In this document: positions 1-9,727 of the stretch, piece by piece
Layout: every line of letters begins with the position of its first letter
Numbering within the stretch: the stretch's first letter is position 1
NCBI GenBank assembly: GCA_022792335.1
Contig: JAAWAV010000055.1
Coordinates: 62,001 to 126,000 of the forward strand
Direction: 5' to 3'
DNA from: Lachnospiraceae bacterium
GTDB taxonomy: Bacteria > Bacillota > Clostridia > Lachnospirales > Lachnospiraceae
DNA length: 64,000 nt
The notes under the pieces: generated by a model
Told to the model about the DNA's origin: nothing
Database searches by the model: none
The model's input: the letters and a program-made list of their open reading frames with translations, nothing else
Position numbers and translations under genes: made by a program

Positions 1-2882
1 AACTCTCTGATAGCAGCCAGCCGCTTTTCAGCCACCTCCTTTAAAAGCTTATTCCGCTTGTACATGAGAAAGGCGTAAGCGGTCCGCCCGGAGCGGCCCA
101 CCCGCCCTCTGAGCTGATAGAGCTGCGACAGGCCGAACCGGTCCGCATCGTGGATGATCATGGTATTCACATTGGAAATGTCCAGACCGGTCTCGATGAT
201 GGTGGTGGAAACCAACACGTCAATCTCCCCGTTGATAAAGTCCAGCATAATCCGTTCCAATTGCTGCTCTCTCATCTGGCCATGGGCATAAACCACCACT
301 GCTTCCGGAGCCAGAGCAGCAATCTTGGCTGTAATATCTTCAATATCCCGGACCCGGTTGTACACATAATATACCTGGCCGCCTCTGGAGCGTTCCCGCT
401 CAATGGCCTCCCGGACCATTTCTTCATTATACTCCATCACGTAAGTCTGGATAGGCACCCGGTTCATGGGCGGTTCCTCCAGGACACTCATATCCCGGAT
501 TCCCGCCAGGCTCATATGGAGCGTCCGCGGAATGGGCGTAGCCGTAAGCGTCAGTACGTCCACATTTTCCCGGAGTTTCTTAATCTTCTCTTTGTGAGCC
601 ACGCCGAACCGCTGCTCTTCATCAATGATTAAAAGCCCCAGATCTTTAAATACCACGTCGCCTGAAAGCACCCGGTGGGTTCCGATGACAATATCTACCA
701 GCCCTTTTTTCAGATCCGTCAGAGTCTTTTTCTGTTCCGTCGCCGTCCGAAATCTGGAAAGCATATCTACCCGCACCGGAAAATTCATCATCCGCTGAAT
801 GAAGGTATTATAATGCTGCTGGGCCAGTATGGTCGTCGGCACCAGATAGACCACCTGCTTTCCCTCCTGAACTGCCTTGAAGGCCGCCCGGATGGCAATC
901 TCCGTCTTTCCGTACCCCACGTCTCCGCAGATCAGGCGGTCCATAATCTTTCCGCCTTCCATATCCCCCTTGACAGCCTCAATGGCCGCCTCCTGGTCCT
1001 CCGTGGCTTCATAGGGAAACAGTTCTTCAAATTCCCGCTGCCAGACAGTATCCGGCCCATAGCGGAACCCTTCACTCCTCTGCCTTGCCGCATAAAGTTC
1101 CACCAGATCTTTGGCAATCTCCTTCACCGCACCTCTGGCCCTGGCCTTGGTCCGTCCCCATTCCTGGCCCCCCAGACGGCTTAACTTGGGCGTTTTCGCA
1201 CCGGCCCCCGCATACTTTTGAATCATGTCAAGCTGAGTCACCGGCAGATACAGGCTCCCGTTTCCCCCGTATTCCAGTTTGATATAATCTTTGGTGATGT
1301 GATCCACTTCAATTTTCTCAATCCCCCGGTAGATACCAAGGCCGTGGTTTTCGTGGACCACGTAATCTCCCACAGAGAGCTCGGAAAAGTTCTGAATCTT
1401 CCTTCCCTCGTAAATACTTTTCTTCCGGCGTTTTTTCTTCTCGGCGCCGAACATGTCGCTCTCCGGGATCACCACGAACTTAATCATGGGATATTCAAAA
1501 CCTCTGTGCAGGTTCCCGTAAAGGACACAGATCTCGCCCGGCAGAATTTCTTTATTTTCATCCTCCGTATAATAAGCCAAAAGCTCATACTGCTCCCTAA
1601 GATCCTTTGCCAGCCTGGCTCCTCTGGTACGGGAGCCGCAAAGAAGGGCCACCCGCCATTTCTCCCGTTTCCATTTTTTCAGGTCTCCCACCAGAAGTTC
1701 AAAACCGTTTTTATAAGAATTTCCGTTTTTTACAGTCATACTGTAGCGCCTTTTTACTGGAAACGCCTTCTGTTCCAGCGCGGAAAACAGGACGCTCCTC
1801 TCTCCTGCAAGGCGCTCCGCCGTCTGTCCCGCCGAGTAGAGGATGTCCGTCTGTCCTGGCAGGAGATACCCTTTTTCCAGCCGGTTCTGCATACTGTCCC
1901 GAAACTCTGCCTCCAGCACTTCCGCCTTTTCCAGAAGCCTGGCCGGTTCATCTAAAAATACCGGCGCGTCCTCCCCGAAATATGCTGCAAAAGACACGGT
2001 GTCCGGGCAGAAATATCGGATGCAGCTCTCAAAAGCTCCGGGAAACCAGCCTTCTGAAAGCTCCTCCGAAAGTTCATTCACTGTTGTATCCAGCCTGTGG
2101 GCCTCTTCGAGCCGCCCCGCTTCCCGAAGCGCCCCCACGGCGGCTTTCCGCTCTTTTTCTATCTTTCCAAGCCCTGCCTTTAGACTCTCCGGGGAAACCA
2201 CCAGTTCCCTGGCCGGATAGAGCCGCACCACAGACAGTCGCTCGATGGATCTCTGGCTCTCCGCATCAAAAGAGCGGATGGAATCCACTTCATCTCCCCA
2301 AAGTTCAATACGGACCGGATTTTCCTCCGTCAGAGGAAATACATCCAGGATCCCTCCACGGATACAGAACTGGCCTCCCTGTTCCACCTGACCGCATCGC
2401 TCATATCCCATACCTGTGAGCGTTTCTTTTGCCGCCTCCATGGAAAACTCCTCGCCTTCCTCCACGGTGAGAATGCTGTCCTCCAGCGCTTTCAAAGGCA
2501 TCAGATGATCCATACAACCGTCCACAGTCGTGATGACGGTCCCCCGCTTTTCTTCCAGGAGCTGTTTTAACACCAGAAGCCTCTTTCCACTTAAAACTTT
2601 TCCCTGGATGTCTGCTCCGGAAAACAGAAGATCCCTGGCCGGATAGAGGAATACTTCCCTGTCAAAATTCTTGTAATCATCATAAAGATCCCTGGCCCTG
2701 GCATCGCTGTAAGTCACCACCAGCTTAAGAGGAAACTCCCTCCCAAGTTCCGCCATCTGATGTACTTTCTGAGAATCCGTACCGCCACTGACAGAAATAG
2801 GACCTCTGCCCCTGCAAAGGTCCTCTTTTGTATCTGCATATTCCTTAAGCTCCGGCAGCGGATTTTGAAATGAACCTGCCAT
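1..2882 (-). CDS. mfd: Transcription-repair coupling factor Mfd (partial, C-terminus cut by window edge)
   Basis: Mfd is a DNA translocase that pushes stalled RNA polymerase off damaged DNA and recruits UvrA. About 960 codons are visible; full proteins are about 1150, so the C-terminal D7 domain is outside the window. Visible on the minus strand are Walker A (VGYGKTE), the DEEQRF box and, near the edge, the late helicase motifs ([20 protein letters not shown]). The start is the ATG ending at 2882, where GGAGGTGACAG lies directly upstream. It follows pth by 26 nt in the trkA-trkH-pth-mfd operon; pth-mfd adjacency is classical in Firmicutes. Confidence 0.96.
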   Translation of the reverse strand, partial: MAGSFQNPLPELKEYADTKEDLCRGRGPISVSGGTDSQKVHQMAELGREFPLKLVVTYSDARARDLYDDYKNFDREVFLYPARDLLFSGADIQGKVLSGKRLLVLKQLLEEKRGTVITTVDGCMDHLMPLKALEDSILTVEEGEEFSMEAAKETLTGMGYERCGQVEQGGQFCIRGGILDVFPLTEENPVRIELWGDEVDSIRSFDAESQRSIERLSVVRLYPARELVVSPESLKAGLGKIEKERKAAVGALREAGRLEEAHRLDTTVNELSEELSEGWFPGAFESCIRYFCPDTVSFAAYFGEDAPVFLDEPARLLEKAEVLEAEFRDSMQNRLEKGYLLPGQTDILYSAGQTAERLAGERSVLFSALEQKAFPVKRRYSMTVKNGNSYKNGFELLVGDLKKWKREKWRVALLCGSRTRGARLAKDLREQYELLAYYTEDENKEILPGEICVLYGNLHRGFEYPMIKFVVIPESDMFGAEKKKRRKKSIYEGRKIQNFSELSVGDYVVHENHGLGIYRGIEKIEVDHITKDYIKLEYGGNGSLYLPVTQLDMIQKYAGAGAKTPKLSRLGGQEWGRTKARARGAVKEIAKDLVELYAARQRSEGFRYGPDTVWQREFEELFPYEATEDQEAAIEAVKGDMEGGKIMDRLICGDVGYGKTEIAIRAAFKAVQEGKQVVYLVPTTILAQQHYNTFIQRMMNFPVRVDMLSRFRTATEQKKTLTDLKKGLVDIVIGTHRVLSGDVVFKDLGLLIIDEEQRFGVAHKEKIKKLRENVDVLTLTATPIPRTLHMSLAGIRDMSVLEEPPMNRVPIQTYVMEYNEEMVREAIERERSRGGQVYYVYNRVRDIEDITAKIAALAPEAVVVYAHGQMREQQLERIMLDFINGEIDVLVSTTIIETGLDISNVNTMIIHDADRFGLSQLYQLRGRVGRSGRTAYAFLMYKRNKLLKEVAEKRLAAIRE

Positions 2883-2908
2883 CTGTCACCTCCGCATTCT
2901 GCACACCT

Positions 2909-3478
2909 TTACTTCTTTTTCCCATTAAACTGATTCATCGCTTGCTCCATCTGTCCGTTTATGATCAAAGTCGCCGCCTCTGCCGCCTGAGCAATCGCCT
3001 CTCTCACGTCAGGAAGCTCCTCCTCCGGAAAACGTCCCAACACATAATCCGCCAGATCCATTCTGGGAGGTTTATCGCCCACCCCGATTCGGATCCTTGG
3101 AAACTGGTCCGACCCCAGGCAGGAAATAATACTTTTCATTCCATTATGGCCGCCGGCGCTTCCCTTCTCCCGGATTCTGAGCCGTCCTACATCCAGATTG
3201 ATATCGTCATAAATCACCAGGACTTCCTCCGGAAAAAGCTTATAATAAGAAGCCGCCTCCCGAAGGCTTTCCCCGCTTAAGTTCATATAAGTCTGAGGCT
3301 TCAGGAGAACCACTTTTTGTCCCTCGATCATGCCTTTTCCCATCAGCGCTTTATGTTTTCCCATATCCACGCCGATCCCATACCTTTCCGCCAGTACGTC
3401 AATGGCTCCAAACCCCACATTATGCCTGGTTCCGGCATACTTAAGTCCCGGATTCCCAAGACCCGCGATTATAAACAT
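2909..3478 (-). CDS. pth: Peptidyl-tRNA hydrolase
   Basis: Cytosolic esterase that frees tRNA from peptidyl-tRNAs dropped by ribosomes. The 189-aa protein has the usual family length and all landmark motifs: GLGNPG at the N-terminus, the catalytic-His stretch TRHNVGF, YMNLSG, YDDINL with the supporting Asp, and GGHNG. The ATG at 3478 is preceded by GAGAGGAAG. It lies 34 nt downstream of trkH and 26 nt upstream of mfd, so it is very likely co-transcribed with both. Confidence 0.97.
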   Translation of the reverse strand: MFIIAGLGNPGLKYAGTRHNVGFGAIDVLAERYGIGVDMGKHKALMGKGMIEGQKVVLLKPQTYMNLSGESLREAASYYKLFPEEVLVIYDDINLDVGRLRIREKGSAGGHNGMKSIISCLGSDQFPRIRIGVGDKPPRMDLADYVLGRFPEEELPDVREAIAQAAEAATLIINGQMEQAMNQFNGKKK

Positions 3479-3512
3479 AGTTGCTTCCTCTCTGCATATC
3501 CATATTCTCTGT

Positions 3513-4967
3513 TTAAGCAGTTTTTTTCCAGGATGAAGGAATAAATAAAATCAACATGGGGAACAGCTCCAGCCGGCCTGCCAGCATGCAAAAAGAGAGT
3601 ATCAGTTTGCTGAAGGCAGAAAAACCGCTGAAATTTCCCATAGGCCCCACAGCTCCCAGCCCCGGTCCGATATTCCCCAGAGCCGAAAGCACCGCCGTAA
3701 TCGTCGATTCTATATCATAGCCATCCAGAGAAATCAAAATCATGGAGGCCCCGGCAATCATGAGATAAGTGGCAAAGAAAATCAAAATCCCCTTTAAAGT
3801 ACTTTTTTCAATGATCCGCCCGTCCATCCGGGGAGCGTGAACCCGTCTCGGATGGATCAGCCTTCTGAACTCTTCCCGCAACGATTTCACCAGTACCAGC
3901 AGGCGGCTCACCTTAATGCCGCCTCCGGTGGAACCGGCGCTGGCTCCCACTACCATCAGAACCACAATTACCATTCTGCTGAACGTAGGCCAGAGATTGA
4001 AGTCTGTCGTGCTGTAGCCGGTGGTCGTAATAATAGAAGATACCTGGAAAAAAGCCGACCGTATCGCATCCGGCCAGGAGCCGTCATAATAGTCCCTGGC
4101 GATATTGAGCGTCATACATCCCACAGCCGCCAGAATGATTCCCAGATACAGCCGAAATTCTTCATTTTTAAATACATCTTTTACCTGTCTTTTAAGCAGC
4201 AGATAATATAGGCTGAAGTTCACGCCAAACAGCATCATAAACACGGCGATCACCCACTCCGCCGCTGGATTCCCATAAGCGCCCACGCTGGCGTTCATAT
4301 TGGAAAATCCACCGGTACCTGCGCTGCCCATGGAATGAATAACGGAGTCAAAAAGCGGCATTCCTGTGGCCAGAAGGCAAAAGATATGTAAAATCGTCAG
4401 CCCAAAATAAATCAGGTATAAGATTCGGGCTGTTTCCTTGAGCCTTGGCACCACCTTTCCGGGCGTCGGTCCCGGGCTTTCTGCTTTCAAAAGCTGGACA
4501 TTGGAAGCATCCATATTGGGAAGGATCGCCAGTACAAAGACCAGGATTCCCATTCCGCCAATCCAGTGGGTAAAGCTCCTCCAGAACATCAGCCCGCCGT
4601 TCCTAAGCCCCTCAATATCTGTCAAAATCGTGGCCCCGGTGGTAGTAAAACCGGATACCGTTTCAAAAAAGCAGTCCACATAGCTGTTAAAATAACCGCT
4701 GAAGTAAAAAGGAAGCGCGCCGAAAGCCGCCAAAAAAATCCAGGAAAAAGCCACCGACGCCAGTCCCTCTCTGGTGGTCATCCGCTTCACCTTCGGTTTT
4801 TTTAGCCGCAGGAAAAACCCTGCCAGAGCCAGAGGAATCACGGTATAGACAAAATAAATCCAGTCTCCCACTCCGGTCAGGACAGACACTGCCACAGGCA
4901 CCAGCATCAACACCGCTTCGATACACAGTACATGTCCCACCACATATAACACAAGTGCGATATTCAC
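3513..4967 (-). CDS. trkH: Trk/Ktr-type potassium uptake channel subunit TrkH
   Basis: Membrane-embedded K+ translocating subunit, 484 aa, with the repeated membrane-pore-membrane layout of the SKT superfamily. Selectivity-filter-like stretches are visible, for example SGFTTTGATI in the first half and TTTGYSTTDFN and GNIGPGLG later. The start is a GTG at 4967 with AGGAGG about 9 nt upstream; an ATG would lie too far inside. TrkA, its regulatory partner, is encoded 18 nt upstream, so the two form one uptake system. Which ion (K+ or Na+) is carried cannot be read from the sequence. Confidence 0.95.
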   Translation of the reverse strand: MNIALVLYVVGHVLCIEAVLMLVPVAVSVLTGVGDWIYFVYTVIPLALAGFFLRLKKPKVKRMTTREGLASVAFSWIFLAAFGALPFYFSGYFNSYVDCFFETVSGFTTTGATILTDIEGLRNGGLMFWRSFTHWIGGMGILVFVLAILPNMDASNVQLLKAESPGPTPGKVVPRLKETARILYLIYFGLTILHIFCLLATGMPLFDSVIHSMGSAGTGGFSNMNASVGAYGNPAAEWVIAVFMMLFGVNFSLYYLLLKRQVKDVFKNEEFRLYLGIILAAVGCMTLNIARDYYDGSWPDAIRSAFFQVSSIITTTGYSTTDFNLWPTFSRMVIVVLMVVGASAGSTGGGIKVSRLLVLVKSLREEFRRLIHPRRVHAPRMDGRIIEKSTLKGILIFFATYLMIAGASMILISLDGYDIESTITAVLSALGNIGPGLGAVGPMGNFSGFSAFSKLILSFCMLAGRLELFPMLILFIPSSWKKTA

Positions 4968-4985
4968 GTTTTTATGCCTCCTGCC

Positions 4986-6344
4986 TTAATCCTCGAAAAT
5001 GTCGTTTAAATCGTTGACATTGGACGATCTGGTCACCACAATGACATTATCGTGGACCTTAATGCAGTCATTTCCTGTAGGGATGATAATCGTTCCATTC
5101 CGCACAATGGACGCCACCAGGAAATGCTTTTTAAACCGTATATTCTTAAACGGCTCGCCCAGATGCTTGCTTCCCTCTCTGGCGATAAACTCCAGCGCCT
5201 CCGCCTTTCCGTCGGCAATCCGGTGGAGTGTTTCCACATTGCTGCCGATGGTATTTCCAAGGGCGCGCACATAGCGGATAATCTGGGCTGACGTGACATT
5301 TTTCGGGCTGACCACGGAGTCGACTCCAAGGGTTTTGATAATTCCTTCATAATTTCCCCGGTTAATCTTGGCGATCACCTTTGGAACCTGCAGGCGACTG
5401 GCAAAAAGCGCCGTCAGAAGATTCTCTTCATCTTTTCCTGTCAGAGTCACCACGGCTCCCGCAGCGCTCACATGTTCCTCCAGTAAAATCTCCTCGTCCG
5501 TACCGTCTCCATGGATCACCACACAGTTTGGAAGCAGCTCGTCAAGCTCCTGACAGCGTTTTTTATTCTGCTCAATAATCTTGATTTTCATTCCCATCTG
5601 GCTCATGCCAAGCCCCAGGTAATAGGCAATCCGGCCGCCTCCGATCAACACGGCCGTCTTTACCTGCTTCTGATATTTTCCCTCATATTTAAAAAAGTCC
5701 GTGATGGCCGAGGGTTTTCCGGCAATATACATCAGATCTTCTTCCTGAGGTACGAAGGTTCCGTCCGGAATAATAACCTCTTCCCCGCGGACAGCCGTAC
5801 AAAAAAGAACTGGAAGTCTTATGGCTCCCATCACGTCCGCCAGCCGGCGTCCCACAATCTTGTCCCCGGCCTTCACCCGGAATGCAATCAGCTCTACCTT
5901 CCGGCCGGCAAAGGTTTCCACATTGATCGCCGTAGGAAACCGGAGCACCCGGCCAATCTCATTGGCCGCTTCCAGTTCCGGATTGATGATCATATTAATT
6001 CCAAGCTCCTGCTTTAAGACGGATACCTCCCTGGCATACTCCGGATCACGGATTCTGGCCACAGTATTTTTCGCCCCAAGACGCTTCGCTGTCAGACAGC
6101 AAAGCATATTCACCTCGTCGTTTGGCGTGGTGGCAATGATCAGATCGGTATCCCGGACATTCGCCTCCAAAAGAGCGCTGGTAGAAAGACCGCTTCCCTT
6201 CAGGCACATCACATCCAGGCTGTCTCCAGCCCAGTCAATCGCCTCCTGAGACTTGTCAATCACAGCCACGTCATTGTCCTCAGCAGATAAATGCTTCGCC
6301 AGCGTATAGCCGACTTTCCCGATTCCGACAATTATAATCTTCAT
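4986..6344 (-). CDS. trkA: Trk potassium uptake regulatory subunit TrkA
   Basis: Peripheral membrane protein that gates TrkH in response to nucleotide binding. The 452 aa hold two RCK units in tandem. The first starts with the dinucleotide-binding motif GIGKVGYTLAKHL and an Asp at the end of strand 2 (VAVIDKS); the second starts near residue 230 with LIGGGRIAYYLG and an acidic IIEQN. Each is followed by a TrkA-C-type domain. It is the first gene of the four-gene operon and is preceded by a good promoter at 6442-6470. Confidence 0.96.
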   Translation of the reverse strand: MKIIIVGIGKVGYTLAKHLSAEDNDVAVIDKSQEAIDWAGDSLDVMCLKGSGLSTSALLEANVRDTDLIIATTPNDEVNMLCCLTAKRLGAKNTVARIRDPEYAREVSVLKQELGINMIINPELEAANEIGRVLRFPTAINVETFAGRKVELIAFRVKAGDKIVGRRLADVMGAIRLPVLFCTAVRGEEVIIPDGTFVPQEEDLMYIAGKPSAITDFFKYEGKYQKQVKTAVLIGGGRIAYYLGLGMSQMGMKIKIIEQNKKRCQELDELLPNCVVIHGDGTDEEILLEEHVSAAGAVVTLTGKDEENLLTALFASRLQVPKVIAKINRGNYEGIIKTLGVDSVVSPKNVTSAQIIRYVRALGNTIGSNVETLHRIADGKAEALEFIAREGSKHLGEPFKNIRFKKHFLVASIVRNGTIIIPTGNDCIKVHDNVIVVTRSSNVNDLNDIFED

Positions 6345-6441
6345 AGTTTCCCCCTGGTCCTATCTACCCCGTCAGACTGTTTGTCTGTGTCCGCACAGAC
6401 AGCTTGCCCCGTCTGCATGGACAGGCAGTTTCGTAACCTCT
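6345..6441 (-). promoter_or_regulatory. trkA 5' leader with a perfect 8-bp hairpin
   Basis: The untranslated leader of about 95 nt between the trkA promoter and start codon contains the perfect stem TGTCTGTG/CACAGACA (6382-6389 and 6394-6401) with a 4-nt loop. I see no match to the ydaO c-di-AMP aptamer often found before potassium genes. The whole 6345-6695 gap otherwise holds two promoters (trkA leftward, acetyltransferase rightward) and no gene. Confidence 0.4.
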
Positions 6442-6470
6442 ATTATAGCCTGCCCTCAGGGAAACTGCAA
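6442..6470 (-). promoter_or_regulatory. Sigma-A promoter of trkA operon
   Basis: On the minus strand TTGCAG (6465-6470), a 17-nt spacer and TATAAT (6442-6447). It is correctly oriented about 100 nt before trkA. Confidence 0.7.
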
Positions 6471-6582
6471 CTACTTCTCACTTTACCAGTTCCTGGTTCT
6501 TTCCAAGGCAAAAAGTAGCGGGCCCTTTCTGATGAAAAAATCCCATTCCCAGAAATTCCAATACCGGGTATAAAATACCGGA

Positions 6583-6611
6583 TTGCTTTTCTGGCCAAAC
6601 CAACGTATAAT
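6583..6611 (+). promoter_or_regulatory. Promoter of GNAT acetyltransferase gene
   Basis: TTGCTT (6583-6588), 17-nt spacer, TATAAT (6606-6611), about 85 nt before the start codon. Just upstream, ATACCGG occurs twice with a 15-nt period, a possible but unproven regulator site. Confidence 0.65.
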
Positions 6612-6695
6612 CTTTTTAAACCGGCCGGCCAGAACAGAACGATAGATTTTTTATTTCTCTGCCTGCATCCCGGCCACTGGGAGGAATGAAGAAAC

Positions 6696-7325
6696 ATGGA
6701 AAAACCTGCGATTCGAGTTGCGACGCCTGACGATGCCAGAGACCTTCTAAACATCTATGCGCCCTATGTGACAGATACGGCGATTACTTTTGAATATAAC
6801 GTTCCTTCTGTCCCCGAGTTTCAGGAACGGATCCGGCAGACCTTGAAAAAATATCCTTACCTGGTTGCCGAAAAAGACGGCAGGATCGTCGGGTATGCCT
6901 ATGCGGGCGCGTTTAAAGACCGAGCCGCCTATGACTGGGCTGTAGAAACTACCGTTTATGTGGATCGGAACAGCAAAAAACAGGGGATCGGGAAAGAGCT
7001 GTACGGTGCGCTGGAAACTGCTCTGACTTTGCAGCATATCCTCAACCTGAACGCCTGTATTGCAACTCCGGAAACAGAAGATGAATATCTGACCAGAAAC
7101 AGTATCCAGTTCCACGAGCATTTCGGCTATCGTCTGGTCGGTGAATTTCGCTGCTGCGGATACAAATTTTCCCGTTGGTATCATATGGTATGGATGGAAA
7201 AGCACCTGGCCCCCCACCCGCAAAGTCCTCTTCCGGTAAAACCTTTTGATGAAATCCGGGAAGCGCTTGCCGGTGCTTCGCCGCCATGGTGGAGCTCAAA
7301 CGCTCTCCCTGTCTTATGTCCCTAA
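6696..7325 (+). CDS. GNAT family N-acetyltransferase, phosphinothricin-acetyltransferase-like
   Basis: Predicted cytosolic acetyl-CoA-dependent N-acetyltransferase, 209 aa. It begins with the IRVATPDDA strand-helix, has the family stretch ITFEYNVPS and motif A as VYVDRNSKKQGIGKELY (the acetyl-CoA pyrophosphate loop). The later FHEHFGYRLVGEF and WYHMVWMEK segments match the phosphinothricin/methionine-sulfoximine acetyltransferase subfamily. The physiological substrate is probably an amino-acid analogue but cannot be read from sequence. The ATG follows GGGAGGAATG. It has its own promoter and ends 24 nt from convergent ksgA. Confidence 0.9.
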   Translation: MEKPAIRVATPDDARDLLNIYAPYVTDTAITFEYNVPSVPEFQERIRQTLKKYPYLVAEKDGRIVGYAYAGAFKDRAAYDWAVETTVYVDRNSKKQGIGKELYGALETALTLQHILNLNACIATPETEDEYLTRNSIQFHEHFGYRLVGEFRCCGYKFSRWYHMVWMEKHLAPHPQSPLPVKPFDEIREALAGASPPWWSSNALPVLCP

Positions 7326-7349
7326 TCCAGTAAGCTTCAAGCCGCACCC

Positions 7350-8240
7350 TCAGATATGCAATCCGTCCGCCAGACCTTTTTTGTCTGTCAGTCGATCTGC
7401 CAATCCGGCAAACTGCTCCAGCGTAAGCGCCTCTCCCCGTACTGTGGGAGAAAGCCCCAGCTCCTCAAGTGCCGCCGCAATCTCTTCTTTTGTAACGCTC
7501 AGTTCCGGGGAATGGCTCAGACTGTTTTGCAGCGTTTTCCTTCTCTGATTAAAGGAAGCGCGAATCAGTCCAAATAACAGCCTCTCATCCTTTACCTTCA
7601 CCGGCGGTTCTCTGTGACAGGTCAGACGAATCACTGCAGATCCCACCTTTGGTCTTGGCATAAAACAATTAGGCGGTACATTTGCCACCAGATAGGTCTC
7701 CGCATAATACTGAACCGCCAGGGAGAGCGCGCCGTAATCCTTGCTGCCCGGACCGCTTTTCATCCGGTCGGCAACCTCTTTCTGCACCATAACGGTGATA
7801 CTTTCCACAGGCACATGGTTCTCAAACAGCCCCATGATAATCGGTGTTGTAATATAATACGGCAGATTCGCCACCACTTTTATGGGGCGTCCGCCGTTTT
7901 TTTCTCTGGCCAGTGCTGCCACGTCTACTTTCAGAATATCTTCATTGAGGACGGATACATTTCCATAGTCCGCCAGCGTTTCCTCAAGGATTGGAATCAG
8001 GTTTCTGTCAATCTCCACCGCGCAGACATGTCCCGCCGCTTCCGCCAGATACTGCGTCATGGTTCCAATTCCCGGTCCAATCTCTAACACAAAATCACGC
8101 TCTGTGATGCCCGCCGCCCGGATAATCTTCCCCAGCACATGGGTATCAATCAGAAAATTCTGTCCGAATTTTTTCTGAAATACAAAGGCATGTCTCTGAA
8201 TGATTTCTATGGTATTTCTGGGGTTTCCCAAATCTGCCAC
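7350..8240 (-). CDS. rsmA: 16S rRNA dimethyladenosine transferase RsmA/KsgA
   Basis: Dimethylates two adjacent adenines in the 3' hairpin of 16S rRNA. It shows FGQNFLID at the N-terminus, the SAM loop LEIGPGIGTMTQ, the catalytic NLPYYITTP and the C-terminal RNA-binding half (FMPRPKVGSAV, FNQRRKTLQNS). I chose the GTG at 8240 (V-A-D-L-G, 296 aa) because it follows the tatD stop by 4 nt and AGAGAGG sits about 9 nt upstream; an upstream ATG at 8288 would overlap tatD by 44 nt. It ends the metG-DUF4867-tatD-rsmA operon. No rnmV lies between tatD and rsmA. Confidence 0.95.
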   Translation of the reverse strand: MADLGNPRNTIEIIQRHAFVFQKKFGQNFLIDTHVLGKIIRAAGITERDFVLEIGPGIGTMTQYLAEAAGHVCAVEIDRNLIPILEETLADYGNVSVLNEDILKVDVAALAREKNGGRPIKVVANLPYYITTPIIMGLFENHVPVESITVMVQKEVADRMKSGPGSKDYGALSLAVQYYAETYLVANVPPNCFMPRPKVGSAVIRLTCHREPPVKVKDERLLFGLIRASFNQRRKTLQNSLSHSPELSVTKEEIAAALEELGLSPTVRGEALTLEQFAGLADRLTDKKGLADGLHI

Positions 8241-8244
8241 GGCT

Positions 8245-9027
8245 CTATCCTCTCTCTTCCGGTGAAAGCCTGTAAAAACGACAGGCATTCTCCCAGGTAA
8301 TCCGCTCTACCTCTTCCTCTGAAATTCCCTTAAGCTGCGCGATGGCCCTCACGATATAAGGAAGATTCAGGGAAGAGTTTCGTTTTCCCCGGAACGGATG
8401 GGGAGCCAGATATGGACAGTCCGTCTCCAAAAGAAGCTGCTCCATGGGCATATAGGAAACCACCTCTTTTAGCCTCCGCCCGTTGGCAAAGGTGAGCACC
8501 CCGCCAATTCCAAGATAATATCCCATGCTCAGGTATTCCCGAGCCAGCTCCACCCCGTAGGAAAAACAGTGCATCACAGCAGAAAGCTCTACTCCTCCGG
8601 CGTCTTTCACCATCTCCATCGTATCCCACGCTGCGTCCCGGCTGTGAAAGACCACCGGCATCCCCTTCTCCCTCGCAAGAAAAAGCTGCCGTTCAAACCA
8701 CTTCTTCTGAACAGGCCTCTCCGGTTCGTCCCAGTGGTAATCCAGTCCGATTTCTCCCACGGCCACAGCCTTGGGGTGGGAAAGGGCCTTCTCCAGTTCT
8801 CCGAAATTTTCTTCCGTCAGTTCCCCCGTTTCAGAAGGATGAACGCCCGCTGTCCCGTAGATAAAGGGACAGCGTTCCGCCAGTTCCATGGTCCGCTTCG
8901 TAGACTCCAGGCTGCATCCGATATTCACCACACGGCCGATTCCCTGCTCTTTCAAAGAACCTAAAAGCTTTTCCCTGTCATTGTCAAACGCCCTGTCGTC
9001 ATAGTGGGCATGGCTGTCAAAAATCAT
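8245..9027 (-). CDS. tatD: TatD family metal-dependent hydrolase/DNase
   Basis: 260-aa TIM-barrel amidohydrolase of the TatD DNase family. Metal ligands appear as the N-terminal H-x-H (DSHAHYDD), the Glu in GEIGLDYHW, VVFHSRDA, the His in AVMHCFS and LLLETDCPYLAP. The family includes 3'-5' exonucleases of DNA/RNA repair, but the role in Clostridia is not firmly set. ATG at 9027, 16 nt downstream of the DUF4867 gene. metG-tatD-rsmA is a conserved Firmicutes neighbourhood. Confidence 0.94.
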   Translation of the reverse strand: MIFDSHAHYDDRAFDNDREKLLGSLKEQGIGRVVNIGCSLESTKRTMELAERCPFIYGTAGVHPSETGELTEENFGELEKALSHPKAVAVGEIGLDYHWDEPERPVQKKWFERQLFLAREKGMPVVFHSRDAAWDTMEMVKDAGGVELSAVMHCFSYGVELAREYLSMGYYLGIGGVLTFANGRRLKEVVSYMPMEQLLLETDCPYLAPHPFRGKRNSSLNLPYIVRAIAQLKGISEEEVERITWENACRFYRLSPEERG

Positions 9028-9043
9028 CCTTTTCCTCCGAAAC

Positions 9044-9658
9044 CTATACTCTTATGATCTCTCCCTTAAGTCCGGGGTAGAAGTCCTCTCCGCTCTCCGG
9101 ATGGGTCAGAACCCATTTATTCTTCATGCAAAGCAGCTTGTCTTCTTCCGTTTTCTTCACATTTTCCTTTTCGCTGGGGAAATTGGTCCCCTCCGGCAGT
9201 ACAATGATGCACTGGAACGCGCCGTCGTCCGCGCTGCAGGGAGCGTAATGCAACGTATCGCTGTAAAGCATAATCGCCGTCCCGGCAGGCACCAGAAATG
9301 CTTCTGCTTTGCCCAGATCAAAAGACGTCAGAGAATCCATGTCTTTGCGGCTGCCAAGCACCACAATCAGGTCTGTCACAGCAATATCCAGCTCCTCGCC
9401 TCTGTGATACTCCAGAGTATCACTCTTGTGGTTTTTCCCATTGCAGTAGCCGATCTGAATGGGCATTTCTCCATATACCTGGCGGCTGATATCTTCTGCA
9501 ATTCCAAGAGCCTCCGCCTCTTTGACAGACGGCTCATAGATCACCTCGTCCGGCGCCGGCGTCGTTTTGCCCCAGGCCAGAAGTTCAGAAAAATCCATCC
9601 CCTCAATCACTGCTCCGTACTTCTGAAACGCTTTGTCTGTTACTTTTTTGATCTCCAT
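9044..9658 (-). CDS. DUF4867-type protein (cupin-like, function unknown)
   Basis: Predicted soluble protein of 204 aa. It resembles the DUF4867 family: MEIKKVTDKAFQKYG at the N-terminus and a central beta-rich, cupin-like part (LEYHRGEELDIAV, LVPAGTAIMLYSDTLHYAPC) with possible metal-binding His and Glu residues. The start is the ATG at 9658 because GGAGAAGGAG precedes it; a frame extension to 9706 has no such signal. It sits between metG and tatD, which are usually neighbours, so it is an insertion into a housekeeping operon. I cannot name a substrate; relatives are sometimes annotated near sugar genes. Confidence 0.75.
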   Translation of the reverse strand: MEIKKVTDKAFQKYGAVIEGMDFSELLAWGKTTPAPDEVIYEPSVKEAEALGIAEDISRQVYGEMPIQIGYCNGKNHKSDTLEYHRGEELDIAVTDLIVVLGSRKDMDSLTSFDLGKAEAFLVPAGTAIMLYSDTLHYAPCSADDGAFQCIIVLPEGTNFPSEKENVKKTEEDKLLCMKNKWVLTHPESGEDFYPGLKGEIIRV

Positions 9659-9727
9659 AAGTATTCTCCTTCTCCTTATTATGATAATCGGTGATTGCAG
9701 TTCCAAGTCTCACACCCACCGATTTTA

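Noticed and set aside
932-1117. Small minus-strand and overlapping plus-strand frames inside mfd
   Set aside because: They are out of frame with the intact mfd reading frame and lack start signals.
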